Shown: one piece after another, positions 18,059-26,239 of the stretch
Numbering within the stretch: position 1 is the stretch's first letter
How the letters are laid out: every line of letters starts with the position of its first letter
Source of the DNA: Ferruginibacter sp.
GTDB lineage: Bacteria > Bacteroidota > Bacteroidia > Chitinophagales > Chitinophagaceae
DNA length: 64,000 nt
Direction: 5' to 3'
NCBI GenBank assembly: GCA_014379905.1
Contig: JACMKX010000186.1
Coordinates: forward strand, 24,167-88,166
Notes under the pieces: model-generated
The model's database searches: none
Told to the model about the DNA's origin: nothing
What the model saw: only the letters and a program-made list of their open reading frames with translations
Position numbers and translations under genes: made by a program

Positions 18059-18814
18059 CTACGCAAAATAAGTTCCCCCATTGATCTCCACACTTTCCCC
18101 GTTGATGAATGAAGAACTATTTCCTGCCAGGTACAATACCAGGTCTCCTACTTCACCCGCTTCGCCTTCTCTTCTCAGCGGCGTAGCCGCTGCCACATTG
18201 GTTCTCACTTCTGGTTTGGTGAACGTGTTGTGAAAAGTAGTATTGATCATACCCGGGGAAATGCAATTCACCCTGATGCCTTTGGGGCCGAGTTCTTTTG
18301 CCAGCCCACGGGTAAGGGTTAGTACCCCGCCTTTTGCAGCAGCGTAAGCCAAGGCTCCAAATCCGCCACCATCTCTTGCAGCCTGCGAACTAAAGTTTAC
18401 AATGGCACCGCCCTCTGTCATAAAGGGAGCAACTGCTTTTGTAACCAGGTAAACAGATTTAAAGTTTACCTCTATCACTGCATCCCAAAATGCTTCATCC
18501 AAATCAGGTAATTGTTTACGGCCCATTAAACCACCGGCAACATTCACTAAAATGTGTATGGTGTTTCCAAAGGCTGCTGTGCAGCTGTCTATTAAATTTT
18601 TAACGGCTTCACTTTTGGTAACATCTGCCTGTACAGCGATGGCTTCCCCGCCTGCTGCCTTTATCATGGCCACTGTTTCATTTGCCTGCTCTTGGTTATG
18701 CAAATAATTTACACAAACTTTTGCTCCGGCTGCAGCCAATTTTACAGATGCGGCACGGCCAATATCACGGGCTCCGCCTGTTACAATAGCTATTTTTCCT
18801 TTGAGATCACTCAT
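18059..18814 (-). CDS. SDR-family oxidoreductase, DEH reductase candidate
   Basis: I start at ATG 18814 (MSDLKGKIAIVTGG), which gives 251 residues, the normal SDR size; a frame extension to 18931 lacks SDR features and overlaps the promoter. Motifs are the cofactor-binding TGGARDIG (variant of TGxxxGxG), NVAGG, catalytic Ser with YAAAKGG (YxxxK), and SPGMINT. In alginate loci of Bacteroidota and other phyla, SDRs reduce 4-deoxy-L-erythro-5-hexoseulose uronate (DEH) to 2-keto-3-deoxygluconate with NAD(P)H. That assignment here rests on context; sequence alone supports only an SDR. It is the first gene of the minus-strand series, opposite the lacI gene. Confidence 0.88.
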   Translation of the reverse strand: MSDLKGKIAIVTGGARDIGRAASVKLAAAGAKVCVNYLHNQEQANETVAMIKAAGGEAIAVQADVTKSEAVKNLIDSCTAAFGNTIHILVNVAGGLMGRKQLPDLDEAFWDAVIEVNFKSVYLVTKAVAPFMTEGGAIVNFSSQAARDGGGFGALAYAAAKGGVLTLTRGLAKELGPKGIRVNCISPGMINTTFHNTFTKPEVRTNVAAATPLRREGEAGEVGDLVLYLAGNSSSFINGESVEINGGTYFA

Positions 18815-18930
18815 TGTATAATTTGATTCTTTGTTTAGATAATTGATGGTAAGGGGCAAAGCTGTCATCCGGGTTGGGAAAAAGAACAGGCTGAAACAAG
18901 AGAATAGTTCCCTGCAGCAATCGTTCAACA

Positions 18931-18960
18931 CAATAATACCTTTAATAAATTACTATCCAA
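18931..18960 (-). promoter_or_regulatory. Candidate Bacteroidota promoter for the SDR-led operon
   Basis: On the minus strand TTG (18958-18960), a 19-bp spacer and TATTATTG (18931-18938) resemble the -33 TTG and -7 TAnnTTTG boxes. Transcription would start near 18925, leaving a leader of about 110 nt before the ATG at 18814. The match at the -7 box is 7 of 8, so support is moderate. Confidence 0.4.
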
Positions 18961-19060
18961 TTTTTAAAGCCATTTGATGTTTTTCATAATTTCAATCACT
19001 TACATAGAATTTTATAAATATATTCAGCTTACACCTATTGATGATTTCTAATTTTTTGAT

Positions 19061-19090
19061 CCCGGTAACGTTACCGGTAACGTTACCGGG
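19061..19090. promoter_or_regulatory. LacI-family operator: perfect 30-bp palindrome
   Basis: Two GGTAACGTTACC 12-mers are joined head to tail (19063-19074 and 19075-19086... sharing the central ACCGGT), flanked by CC and GGG, so that all 30 bases read the same on both strands. The AACGTT core with a central CG is the classic LacI/GalR half-site arrangement. It lies between the divergent SDR and lacI genes, 53 bp before the lacI ATG, so it can serve autoregulation and control of the operon. Confidence 0.88.
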
Positions 19091-19143
19091 ATTCCCGAAT
19101 TTATGAATGAATTAGCTTTACAACTCACTCTTGCCATTTTTTC

Positions 19144-20181
19144 ATGAACAAACCTCCAACGATTAAGGATATTGCCCGCAGGCTGAATATCTCCATCTCC
19201 ACTGTTTCCAGGGCTTTGCGCAATGCATCTGATGTAAACGCGGATACCAAAAAAGCCGTGATGCTGCTGGTAGATGAATTAAATTACCAGCCTAATAAAC
19301 TTGCACTGAGTTTGCGGCAGCAACAAACCCATACCATTGGTGTAATAGTGCCCAACCTGGATTATGTATTGGCCACCATGGTAAAAGGTATTGATGAAGT
19401 AGCACTGGAAGCGGGCTACACCGTAATGGTTTGCCAAAGCAATGAATCATTCGGGAGAGAGATCGTAAATACCCGGCGGCTGATGGAAAGCCTGGTAGAT
19501 GGTTTTATCATTTCTGTTTCAAGCGAAACAAAAATTTACGACCATTTTAAAAAGATACAGGAGAAAGAAACACCCATGGTAATGTTTGACAGGCTGATGC
19601 CGGATTTTACAGCGCCCGGTGTACGCATCGATAATGAAGACGGTGGTTTCCAGGCAACAGAACACCTGGTACAACAGGGATACAAGCGTATAGCCATTTT
19701 AGCCGGCCCTCCTAACCTGGGCATCAGCAATAACAGGCTGGAAGGATATTTGTCTGCATTAAAAAAATACAAAATAAAAAAAGACAACGACCTTATTATC
19801 CATTGCGACTTTAACCAGGACTATGCCTTTTTTGCAACAGAGGAATTGCTTTCCATGAAAAAAAGGCCCGATGCTATTTTTGCTATCAGCGACCGCATGG
19901 CCATTGGTGCCATGCTGGCCATTAAAAAACGCAGCCTCTCTATCCCGCAGGATATAGGCCTGGTGGGCTTTAACAACGAACCGGTGGTGAGCCTTGTTAC
20001 GCCTGCCATTTCAAGCGTTGAGCAGCCTTCTTTTGAAATGGGGAAAGTTGCCGGCAAAATGTTCATCGAAACCATGCACGATGGCGAGAGCATGAAAGGG
20101 GTAGTGCAGGTGCTCAAAACAAAATTATTTGTCAGGGAATCTTCTTTGAGAAACAGCGTTACAACAGTTACTAAAAAATAA
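19144..20181 (+). CDS. LacI-family transcriptional regulator of the uronate locus
   Basis: The 345-residue protein has the LacI helix-turn-helix at 5-26 (TIKDIARRLNISISTVSRAL) and hinge helix NYQPNKLALSLR. The effector domain (about 60-335) contains TIGVIVPNLDYVLATMVKGI and a C-terminal segment IGLVGFNNEPVVSLVTPAISSVEQP, the usual periplasmic-binding-like fold. The perfect palindrome upstream is its likely site. Its gene is read toward the PL6 lyase with only 2 nt between stop and start, so the two are cotranscribed. By analogy with other LacI-type PUL regulators it probably responds to a cytoplasmic pathway intermediate such as DEH or KDG; the ligand is inferred. Confidence 0.94.
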   Translation: MNKPPTIKDIARRLNISISTVSRALRNASDVNADTKKAVMLLVDELNYQPNKLALSLRQQQTHTIGVIVPNLDYVLATMVKGIDEVALEAGYTVMVCQSNESFGREIVNTRRLMESLVDGFIISVSSETKIYDHFKKIQEKETPMVMFDRLMPDFTAPGVRIDNEDGGFQATEHLVQQGYKRIAILAGPPNLGISNNRLEGYLSALKKYKIKKDNDLIIHCDFNQDYAFFATEELLSMKKRPDAIFAISDRMAIGAMLAIKKRSLSIPQDIGLVGFNNEPVVSLVTPAISSVEQPSFEMGKVAGKMFIETMHDGESMKGVVQVLKTKLFVRESSLRNSVTTVTKK

Positions 20182-20183
20182 TT

Positions 20184-22436
20184 ATGCTAAGATCGATTGT
20201 ATGCAGCATCTGCCTGCTGTCAACATTTATTGTAAATGCAAAAGACATTCTTGTAAAAAATATAGAAGAACTGGCTAAAGCCAATAAGGCAGCACAGCCC
20301 GGCGATATAGTCATTCTGCAAAACGGCGAATGGAACAATGTAAGCATTGAACTGGACTGTAAAGGAACCGCTGCACAACCCATTGTTTTTAGGGCGCAAA
20401 TAGCAGGCAGGGTAATCATTAAAGGCAATTCCAAACTATTTGTTGGCGGGGAATATATTACGGTGGATGGTTTATATTTTACAAAAGGTTATGCAGGCAA
20501 AAATGCAGTAATACAATTCAGGAGCGTTAACAAAGAACCGGCCAATCACTGCAGGGTAACCAATACTATTATAGATGATTTTAACAATGAGAAAAGGCTC
20601 GATGACAATAACTGGGTTTTATTTTATGGTAAATACAACAGACTGGACCACTCCGTTCTCCGCAACAAAAAAAATATAGGTGTTACCCTTGCTGTTATTT
20701 TAGAAGATGAAAGAAGCAGGGAAAACTTTCATTCCATTGATCATAATTATTTTGCTTTTAGAATCCCGCTGGGCTCCAATGGCGGAGAAACAATACGGGT
20801 GGGCGTTTCGCAACATTGCGAGTTTGCCTCCAATACTATTATTGAAAATAATTTTTTTGAACACTGCGATGGTGAAACAGAAATTATTTCTATAAAATCA
20901 GGCAGCAATATCATCCGCAATAACCTGTTCAAAGAGTCTTTTGGTGCTGTAGTACTAAGGCATGGCGATAACAACGTGGTAGAGAATAATATTTTCCTGG
21001 GCAATAACAAAGTGGGTACCGGCGGTGTAAGGGTGATTAATAAAGGGCAATGGGTGGTAAACAATTTCTTTTACCAGCTTACAGGAAGCGAGTTTCGTTC
21101 ACCCCTGGCCGTTATGAATGGCGTGCCTAACTCCCCGGCCAACAGGTACGTGGCTGCCCAAAATGCAGTGATCGCCAATAATACCTGGTATCAGTGTACC
21201 CCGCTGGGGTTTTGTGTTGGGAGTGATGCAGAAAGGTCGCAGGTACCTTCAAATGTTTTATTTCTTAATAATATTGTGTATGGCAAAACGGAAAAGATCT
21301 ATGATGTTTTTGATAAGATGAGTGGATTTCATTTTACGGGAAATATTACCGGCAATGCAACAACCCAGGAATTGAACAGCGGTTTTATAAAAATGGCACT
21401 GAAAACAATTGCTCATCAAAAAGCGCAAATACCTTATGCCCCGGCAGGTGTGGGAAGTAAAGTGCAGGATAGCCTGATGTCCATAGCGGCTATAAAATTA
21501 AAAAGCAGGATGAACAGCACACCAGGCTTTTCGGGGCGGGAAGTATTTTACTCGGTAATAAAAAATGCAATGCTCAACTGTGGCACGGCCTGGTCTGCCC
21601 CTGAAGCCACCAGTTCCCATAAACTAACGATTACCTGTAAGGACGCAGCACAACTGGCTGATGCATTAACAACCACGCGTGCAGATTACACCATCATCCG
21701 TTTAACTGGAACCAGTTATGAGTTTACACAACCACTTGAAATAAACAGGAATATTGAGATCACTTCAAGTTCTAAAAAGATCCGTTTCAGCAGCAAAGAA
21801 AAACACTCCCATTTATTTGAAGTAAATGGTGGTGGCACACTCAGCCTGTCAAATCTAAATCTTGATCTGGCTGCTCTCCATGCAGATAATTTTATCATCT
21901 CGGATAAGGATGCCAATACAGAACATGGGAACATCAGGCTTACCAAAAACAGTTTCAGCAATTGGAAAGGTATATTTTTTAACGCTTCCAAAACCAGCCA
22001 GCTGGATAGCATGATCGTTACCCAAAATATTTTTACAGCCAACAAGGGCATATTGTTTTCTTTTACGAATGAAGATGATAAGAAGGGATATTACAATGTG
22101 GAACGACTGTTCATTAACAACAATAAAATTAATGGCCAGCAGGGGCAGGTATTGGCTATGTTGCGGGGCGGTAACGATGAAAGTACGATGGGGCCAATGG
22201 TATGGTTCAATAACAACATACTTACCAATTGCAGTGCCGGCGATCGGCCGTTGATACATTATTACGGAACGCAATTATCTTATGAGCAAAATAATAAATT
22301 CAGCAACAGCAATACCGGCGGTGTTTTAATAAAATATGAAGATGTGGTGAAAGCTGTGCACGTGTTTAAAAATAACGTGTTGCAAAACAGTGGGAAAATA
22401 GAAGCGAATAGGTTTACAGAAGTGCACAGTAAATAA
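20184..22436 (+). CDS. PL6 alginate lyase, two beta-helix domains
   Basis: This 750-residue protein has a signal peptide (about 1-19) and two right-handed beta-helix halves (about 20-430 and 470-745), the layout of large PL6 enzymes such as AlyGC. Catalytic residues line up with chondroitinase B/PL6: Lys238 (IISIKSGSN) and Arg259 (VVLRHGDNN), 21 residues apart. The calcium site is suggested by Asn199, Glu202 (SNGGETIRVG) and Glu231/Glu233 (DGETEIIS). PL6 enzymes cleave polyG or polyMG alginate, or dermatan. With PL17, KdgF and an SDR nearby, alginate is the better reading. The gene directly follows lacI and is divergent from the main operon, so both arms share the operator. Confidence 0.94.
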   Translation: MLRSIVCSICLLSTFIVNAKDILVKNIEELAKANKAAQPGDIVILQNGEWNNVSIELDCKGTAAQPIVFRAQIAGRVIIKGNSKLFVGGEYITVDGLYFTKGYAGKNAVIQFRSVNKEPANHCRVTNTIIDDFNNEKRLDDNNWVLFYGKYNRLDHSVLRNKKNIGVTLAVILEDERSRENFHSIDHNYFAFRIPLGSNGGETIRVGVSQHCEFASNTIIENNFFEHCDGETEIISIKSGSNIIRNNLFKESFGAVVLRHGDNNVVENNIFLGNNKVGTGGVRVINKGQWVVNNFFYQLTGSEFRSPLAVMNGVPNSPANRYVAAQNAVIANNTWYQCTPLGFCVGSDAERSQVPSNVLFLNNIVYGKTEKIYDVFDKMSGFHFTGNITGNATTQELNSGFIKMALKTIAHQKAQIPYAPAGVGSKVQDSLMSIAAIKLKSRMNSTPGFSGREVFYSVIKNAMLNCGTAWSAPEATSSHKLTITCKDAAQLADALTTTRADYTIIRLTGTSYEFTQPLEINRNIEITSSSKKIRFSSKEKHSHLFEVNGGGTLSLSNLNLDLAALHADNFIISDKDANTEHGNIRLTKNSFSNWKGIFFNASKTSQLDSMIVTQNIFTANKGILFSFTNEDDKKGYYNVERLFINNNKINGQQGQVLAMLRGGNDESTMGPMVWFNNNILTNCSAGDRPLIHYYGTQLSYEQNNKFSNSNTGGVLIKYEDVVKAVHVFKNNVLQNSGKIEANRFTEVHSK

Positions 22437-22482
22437 TTTTACCGCCCCGATTGAATCCTGTGTTCCGGAACCGCAGCGAAAC

Positions 22483-23976
22483 TTATTTCAAAAACTCTTC
22501 CAGCCCTTCTGCAATTATACGGTCATTGCTAAGCCTTGGCACTTTATTCTGACCTCCCAGTTTGCCTATGCTACGCATATATTCTGTAAATCCATTTTTT
22601 TGCACCGGGGAAATTTTCAATCTTTCTAAAATATTTCCGCTGATGAGATCATCGTAGTAAACATTTTTTTCTCTCAGGTGGTCATCCAGTTTTTTTGCGA
22701 ATAAAGGCATGTCCGGGGGCATTTCTTCAAACTCTATAAACCATTCATGGTAACTCTTTCCATTATCCTGTGCTATATAAGGTGCCACAGTAAATTCGCG
22801 AATATGTATCCCATCTTCGGCAGTAGTTTTTAAAATAGCACTTTCCACTTCCTCGCCTATTACATGTTCACCAAAGGCGGAAATAAAATGTTTAATTCTT
22901 CCGCTCACGATAATGCGGTACGGATCGGTGGAAACAAACTTTATAGTATCGCCAATATTATAACCCCATAAACCCGCGTTGCTGTTGATGATGAGGACAT
23001 AATTGGCTCCTACTTTTACGTCTTTTAAAGAAAGTCTTGTTGCGCCTTCTTTGCCAAATTCACTCACGGGTATAAATTCAAAAAAGATTCCGCTGTTGGT
23101 ATTGAGCAGCATTCCCGGTTCGGTTATCGTATCCTGGAAAGCAAAAAAGCCTTCGCTTGCAGGGAACAGTTCTATAGTGTCTATATTTTTCCCGATGCTT
23201 TCAATGAGTTTGGATTTATAGGGTTCGTAATTTACGCCTCCCTGCACCATTACACTAAAATTGGGAAATAGTTCGCTTATCTTTTTGCCGGAACGTTCCT
23301 GCAGCCTGTCGAAGTACATTTGCATCCACGGGGGAATGCCGCTGATGAGGGTCATGTTTTCATTGATAGTTTCATCAACGATCTTATCCAGCTTTTGTTC
23401 CCAGTCTTCAATACAGTTTGTTTCGTAAGATGGCAGCTGGTTGGCCCTTAAATATTTAGGTATATGATGATTTACAATGCCGCTCAAACGCCCTGTAGGT
23501 ATGCCTCCTATCCTTTCCAACACCGGGGAACCGCTCAGGAAAATGAGCTTGCCATCTGCAAAAGCATGATTACCTGTTTCTGCCATATAACATAATAAGG
23601 CATTGCGGGCAGTGTTGATATGATTGGGAATGGAATCTTTTGTAATCGGAATATATTTCACGCCACTGGTAGTACCACTTGTTTTGGCAAAATAAATAGG
23701 CAGTCCTTTCCAGAGTATATTGTGTTTGCCTTCCTTTACTTTTTCAATGTAAGGTTTAAAAGCCTCGTAATCCCTGATAGGCACCCGTTGTACAAAATCC
23801 TCGTACGTTTTGATATTGGCAAAATCATGGTCATTACCAAACTCGGTTTTAGTACCTGTTTTAAGGAGTTGCTGCAGTATTGCCTGCTGATCGGCTACAG
23901 CACTGGTCATCCCTTTTTTAATCTGCTTGTGTATATAATTGGCAAAAGGTTTTGCCAGGAAGGATTTTATTTTCAT
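22483..23976 (-). CDS. GH3 auxin-responsive-promoter family acyl-adenylating enzyme
   Basis: I choose ATG 23976 (MKIKSFLAKP); a GTG directly before it is also in frame. The 497-residue protein has the ATP/AMP motif FAKTSGTTSGVKYIPIT (about 107-123), a middle motif with FPASEGFFAFQD (about 272-283) and a C-terminal domain with SGRIKHFISAFGEHVIGEEVE, all typical of the GH3 fold in the ANL adenylation superfamily. Plant members conjugate amino acids to hormones; bacterial homologs are widespread in Bacteroidota and their substrates are mostly unknown. It is a single-gene unit, convergent with PL6 (46 nt apart), and shows no link to the uronate locus. Confidence 0.92.
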   Translation of the reverse strand: MKIKSFLAKPFANYIHKQIKKGMTSAVADQQAILQQLLKTGTKTEFGNDHDFANIKTYEDFVQRVPIRDYEAFKPYIEKVKEGKHNILWKGLPIYFAKTSGTTSGVKYIPITKDSIPNHINTARNALLCYMAETGNHAFADGKLIFLSGSPVLERIGGIPTGRLSGIVNHHIPKYLRANQLPSYETNCIEDWEQKLDKIVDETINENMTLISGIPPWMQMYFDRLQERSGKKISELFPNFSVMVQGGVNYEPYKSKLIESIGKNIDTIELFPASEGFFAFQDTITEPGMLLNTNSGIFFEFIPVSEFGKEGATRLSLKDVKVGANYVLIINSNAGLWGYNIGDTIKFVSTDPYRIIVSGRIKHFISAFGEHVIGEEVESAILKTTAEDGIHIREFTVAPYIAQDNGKSYHEWFIEFEEMPPDMPLFAKKLDDHLREKNVYYDDLISGNILERLKISPVQKNGFTEYMRSIGKLGGQNKVPRLSNDRIIAEGLEEFLK

Positions 23977-24165
23977 CACACTCTGCTTTGAACGCTTATC
24001 ATTTTCACCGAATCAATTTTCTCACCAACAAATTTAAACAAGAATAGTTGATTAAAGAAGAAAAAGGATGAATGGGGCTGGGTGATGGATACTGGAGGCC
24101 GGGTGCTTCCGCTCCCCACTCACCACTCACCCATCCCGCAATCCTTTAATCCTCTAATCCCGATC

Positions 24166-24576
24166 CTAATCACACTCACATTCATACTCCTTCTCCAGAT
24201 CTATCACTGTAACCACTATCATTTTGCCGTTTTCCTTTGGAGCAAATACGATGCGTACTTTTTGCCCGTCATGCGTAGTGCCTTCGAGGGGGTAAGAAGT
24301 GCCCTTGCTACTGGTTTCTATCCTGCTTTCATTTACCTGCCCTCCCGCCAGTATCTCTTTTACTTCCCCTTCATCAATATGCCTGCAATCCATTCGGCAG
24401 CGGGCATGTTTACTGTAAATCATTTCCGAAGCATTCCGGTTAAATTCCCCGGCAACGGCCCGCGTTTCTACCCGGTGTTGCTTATTTGTATTACTTCCCC
24501 GCTGCTTGCTTTTAATCCAGTAAAAAAACAAAGCCGCCGCCAACAGGGCGATAATGGGAATGTAGTTTTTATTCAT
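24166..24576 (-). CDS. Membrane-anchored DUF4258 protein
   Basis: ATG 24576 gives a 136-residue protein with one N-terminal membrane helix (NYIPIIALLAAALFFYWI). The domain reads YSKHARCRMDCRHIDEGEVKEIL, then YPLEGTTHDGQKVRIVFAP and VVTVIDLE, which is the DUF4258 pattern (HxxxRM..R.I...E). DUF4258 domains resemble small RelE/BrnT-like folds, but a toxic role is not implied here because a membrane anchor is present and no antitoxin partner is adjacent. The end EYECECD is Cys/Glu-rich. A promoter-like element lies only a few bases upstream of the start, so the transcript would have almost no leader. Divergent from mtaB. Confidence 0.8.
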   Translation of the reverse strand: MNKNYIPIIALLAAALFFYWIKSKQRGSNTNKQHRVETRAVAGEFNRNASEMIYSKHARCRMDCRHIDEGEVKEILAGGQVNESRIETSSKGTSYPLEGTTHDGQKVRIVFAPKENGKMIVVTVIDLEKEYECECD

Positions 24577-24580
24577 GGGG

Positions 24581-24609
24581 CAAAGATAGGTAGGCGAGTC
24601 CACGGTCAA
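24581..24609 (-). promoter_or_regulatory. Promoter of the DUF4258 gene with near-leaderless start
   Basis: TATCTTTG (24581-24588, minus strand) is a perfect TAnnTTTG -7 box, with TTG at 24607-24609 after an 18-bp spacer. The -7 box ends 4 nt before the ATG at 24576, so transcription would start at or within a few bases of the start codon. Confidence 0.6.
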
Positions 24610-24744
24610 TAGACCATAGACCGTTATTTGCTGATGGAACAACTCACGAACTATCCATAAGCGTTATGTTAAACTCCCATTAATTAAAGTAACTCCGCAT
24701 TTTACAGCCACGGCTATGGACCATGGACTATCAACCCCTTTTAT

Positions 24745-24752
24745 TACCTTTG
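24745..24752 (+). promoter_or_regulatory. -7 box of mtaB
   Basis: TACCTTTG is a perfect TAnnTTTG match and ends 7 nt before the mtaB ATG. No clear TTG was seen at -33. The distance again implies a leaderless or nearly leaderless mRNA. Confidence 0.5.
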
Positions 24753-24759
24753 CGCCCTT

Positions 24760-26028
24760 ATGAACCGCACTGTTGCACTACATACACTGGGTTGCAAACT
24801 TAACTTTTCCGAAACTACGGCTATTGGCCGAATGCTGGAAAACGATGGATTTGTAAAAAAAGACTTTGATGATGTGGTAGATGTATATGTAATAAATACC
24901 TGTTCTGTTACCGAAAATGCAGACAAGGAATGCAGGCAACTGGTGCGGCGAATTCAACGCAAAGCACCCGAAGCCCTGGTGGTGATCACCGGCTGCTACG
25001 CGCAGCTTAAACCAAAAGAAATTTCGGAAATTCCCGGTGTAAACCTGGTACTGGGTGCAGCAGAAAAATTCAATATTGCCGCTCATTTAAAAGAAATGAC
25101 CAAAAATGATACGGCTAAGATCTGCAGCTGCGATATTGAAGATGTGAATACATTCACCGCATCGCATTCGGTAAATGAACGCACCCGTGTGTTTTTAAAA
25201 GTGCAGGATGGCTGCGATTATAATTGTAGTTTCTGCACCATCCCAATGGCCAGGGGTAAAAGCAGGAGCGATACCATTGATAACATTAGCGACAATGTAA
25301 AAAATATTGCCGCAGGCGGTGCCAAAGAAATTGTACTCACCGGCATTAACCTGGGCGATTTTGGAAAAGGTTTTACAGGAGGCAAAAAAAGAGAAGAAGA
25401 TTTTTTTAGCCTTGTAAAAGAACTGGACCAACTGCAAGGGGTTGACCGCTACCGCATATCTTCTATAGAACCTAATTTATTGAGCAACGAAATAATAGCG
25501 TTTGTTAGCAACAGCAAACGCTTTATGCCCCATTTTCATATTCCGCTGCAAAGCGGAAGCAATGAAGTATTGGGCGCAATGCGCCGCCGATACAAAAAGG
25601 AATTGTATGCCGAAAAAGTGGGCCTCATAAAAACAATGATGCCGCATGCCTGTATAGGTGTGGATGTAATTGTTGGCTTTCCAGGCGAAACAACCGAACA
25701 GTTTAATGAAACAGCTGAATTTCTTCAATCACTGGATATTTCCTACCTGCATGTATTTACTTATTCTGAAAGAGACAATACACATGCACTTAGCATCCAA
25801 CCGGTGGTGCCGGTTAATATCCGCCATGAGCGCAACAAGATCCTCCGCAATATCAGTTATACCAAAATGCAGGCTTTTACTCAAAAACATATTGGCCAGT
25901 CCCGCAAAACATTGTTTGAAAGCACGAACAAAAATGGTATGATGGAGGGTTATACAGATAATTATATTAAGATAACTGCTCCGTATAAAAAAGAATGGGA
26001 AAACCAGGTGGTTGACTGGATTGTATAA
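24760..26028 (+). CDS. mtaB: tRNA (t6A37) methylthiotransferase MtaB
   Basis: The 422-residue protein has the N-terminal MTTase domain with HTLGCKLNFSET (Cys12) plus Cys48 (INTCSV) and Cys79 (TGCYAQ), ligands of the auxiliary 4Fe-4S cluster. A radical-SAM core follows with CxxxCxxC at 152, 156 and 159 (DGCDYNCSFCTIP). Segments IPLQSGSNEVLGAMRRRY and DVIVGFPGET are typical of this enzyme family, and LGCKLN distinguishes MtaB from MiaB (GCxMN). It converts t6A37 to ms2t6A37 in ANN-decoding tRNAs, using S-adenosylmethionine twice. The C-terminal TRAM part is short (about 365-422). It stands alone, with the DUF4258 gene divergent. Confidence 0.95.
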   Translation: MNRTVALHTLGCKLNFSETTAIGRMLENDGFVKKDFDDVVDVYVINTCSVTENADKECRQLVRRIQRKAPEALVVITGCYAQLKPKEISEIPGVNLVLGAAEKFNIAAHLKEMTKNDTAKICSCDIEDVNTFTASHSVNERTRVFLKVQDGCDYNCSFCTIPMARGKSRSDTIDNISDNVKNIAAGGAKEIVLTGINLGDFGKGFTGGKKREEDFFSLVKELDQLQGVDRYRISSIEPNLLSNEIIAFVSNSKRFMPHFHIPLQSGSNEVLGAMRRRYKKELYAEKVGLIKTMMPHACIGVDVIVGFPGETTEQFNETAEFLQSLDISYLHVFTYSERDNTHALSIQPVVPVNIRHERNKILRNISYTKMQAFTQKHIGQSRKTLFESTNKNGMMEGYTDNYIKITAPYKKEWENQVVDWIV

Positions 26029-26239
26029 AGAGTTTTTTTTAACGCTAAGGCGCAAAGGTTCTTAGGGGGCACCTTTTACTTCATGTTGTTTTCGACCGGC
26101 TTCTCCTTCGTGTTATGAAATGCTGTTTGATGTGAACCATTAGGCTTAAACAGTGCGATCGCAAACTTTCTTATTTTGTGTTTTTATTTATTATTACTTA
26201 TTCCCTTCCTTATCCTCTATGAAATTTTTCATTCAATTG

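Noticed and set aside
18815..18931. N-terminal extension of the SDR gene
   Set aside because: It would add 39 residues before the normal SDR start and runs into the promoter region.
24166..24576. DUF4258 protein as a toxin of a toxin-antitoxin pair
   Set aside because: It has a membrane anchor and no small adjacent antitoxin gene.
24082..24612. 176-codon plus-strand frame across the DUF4258 gene
   Set aside because: It starts in repeat-like CACTCACC sequence and is antisense to a recognisable domain.
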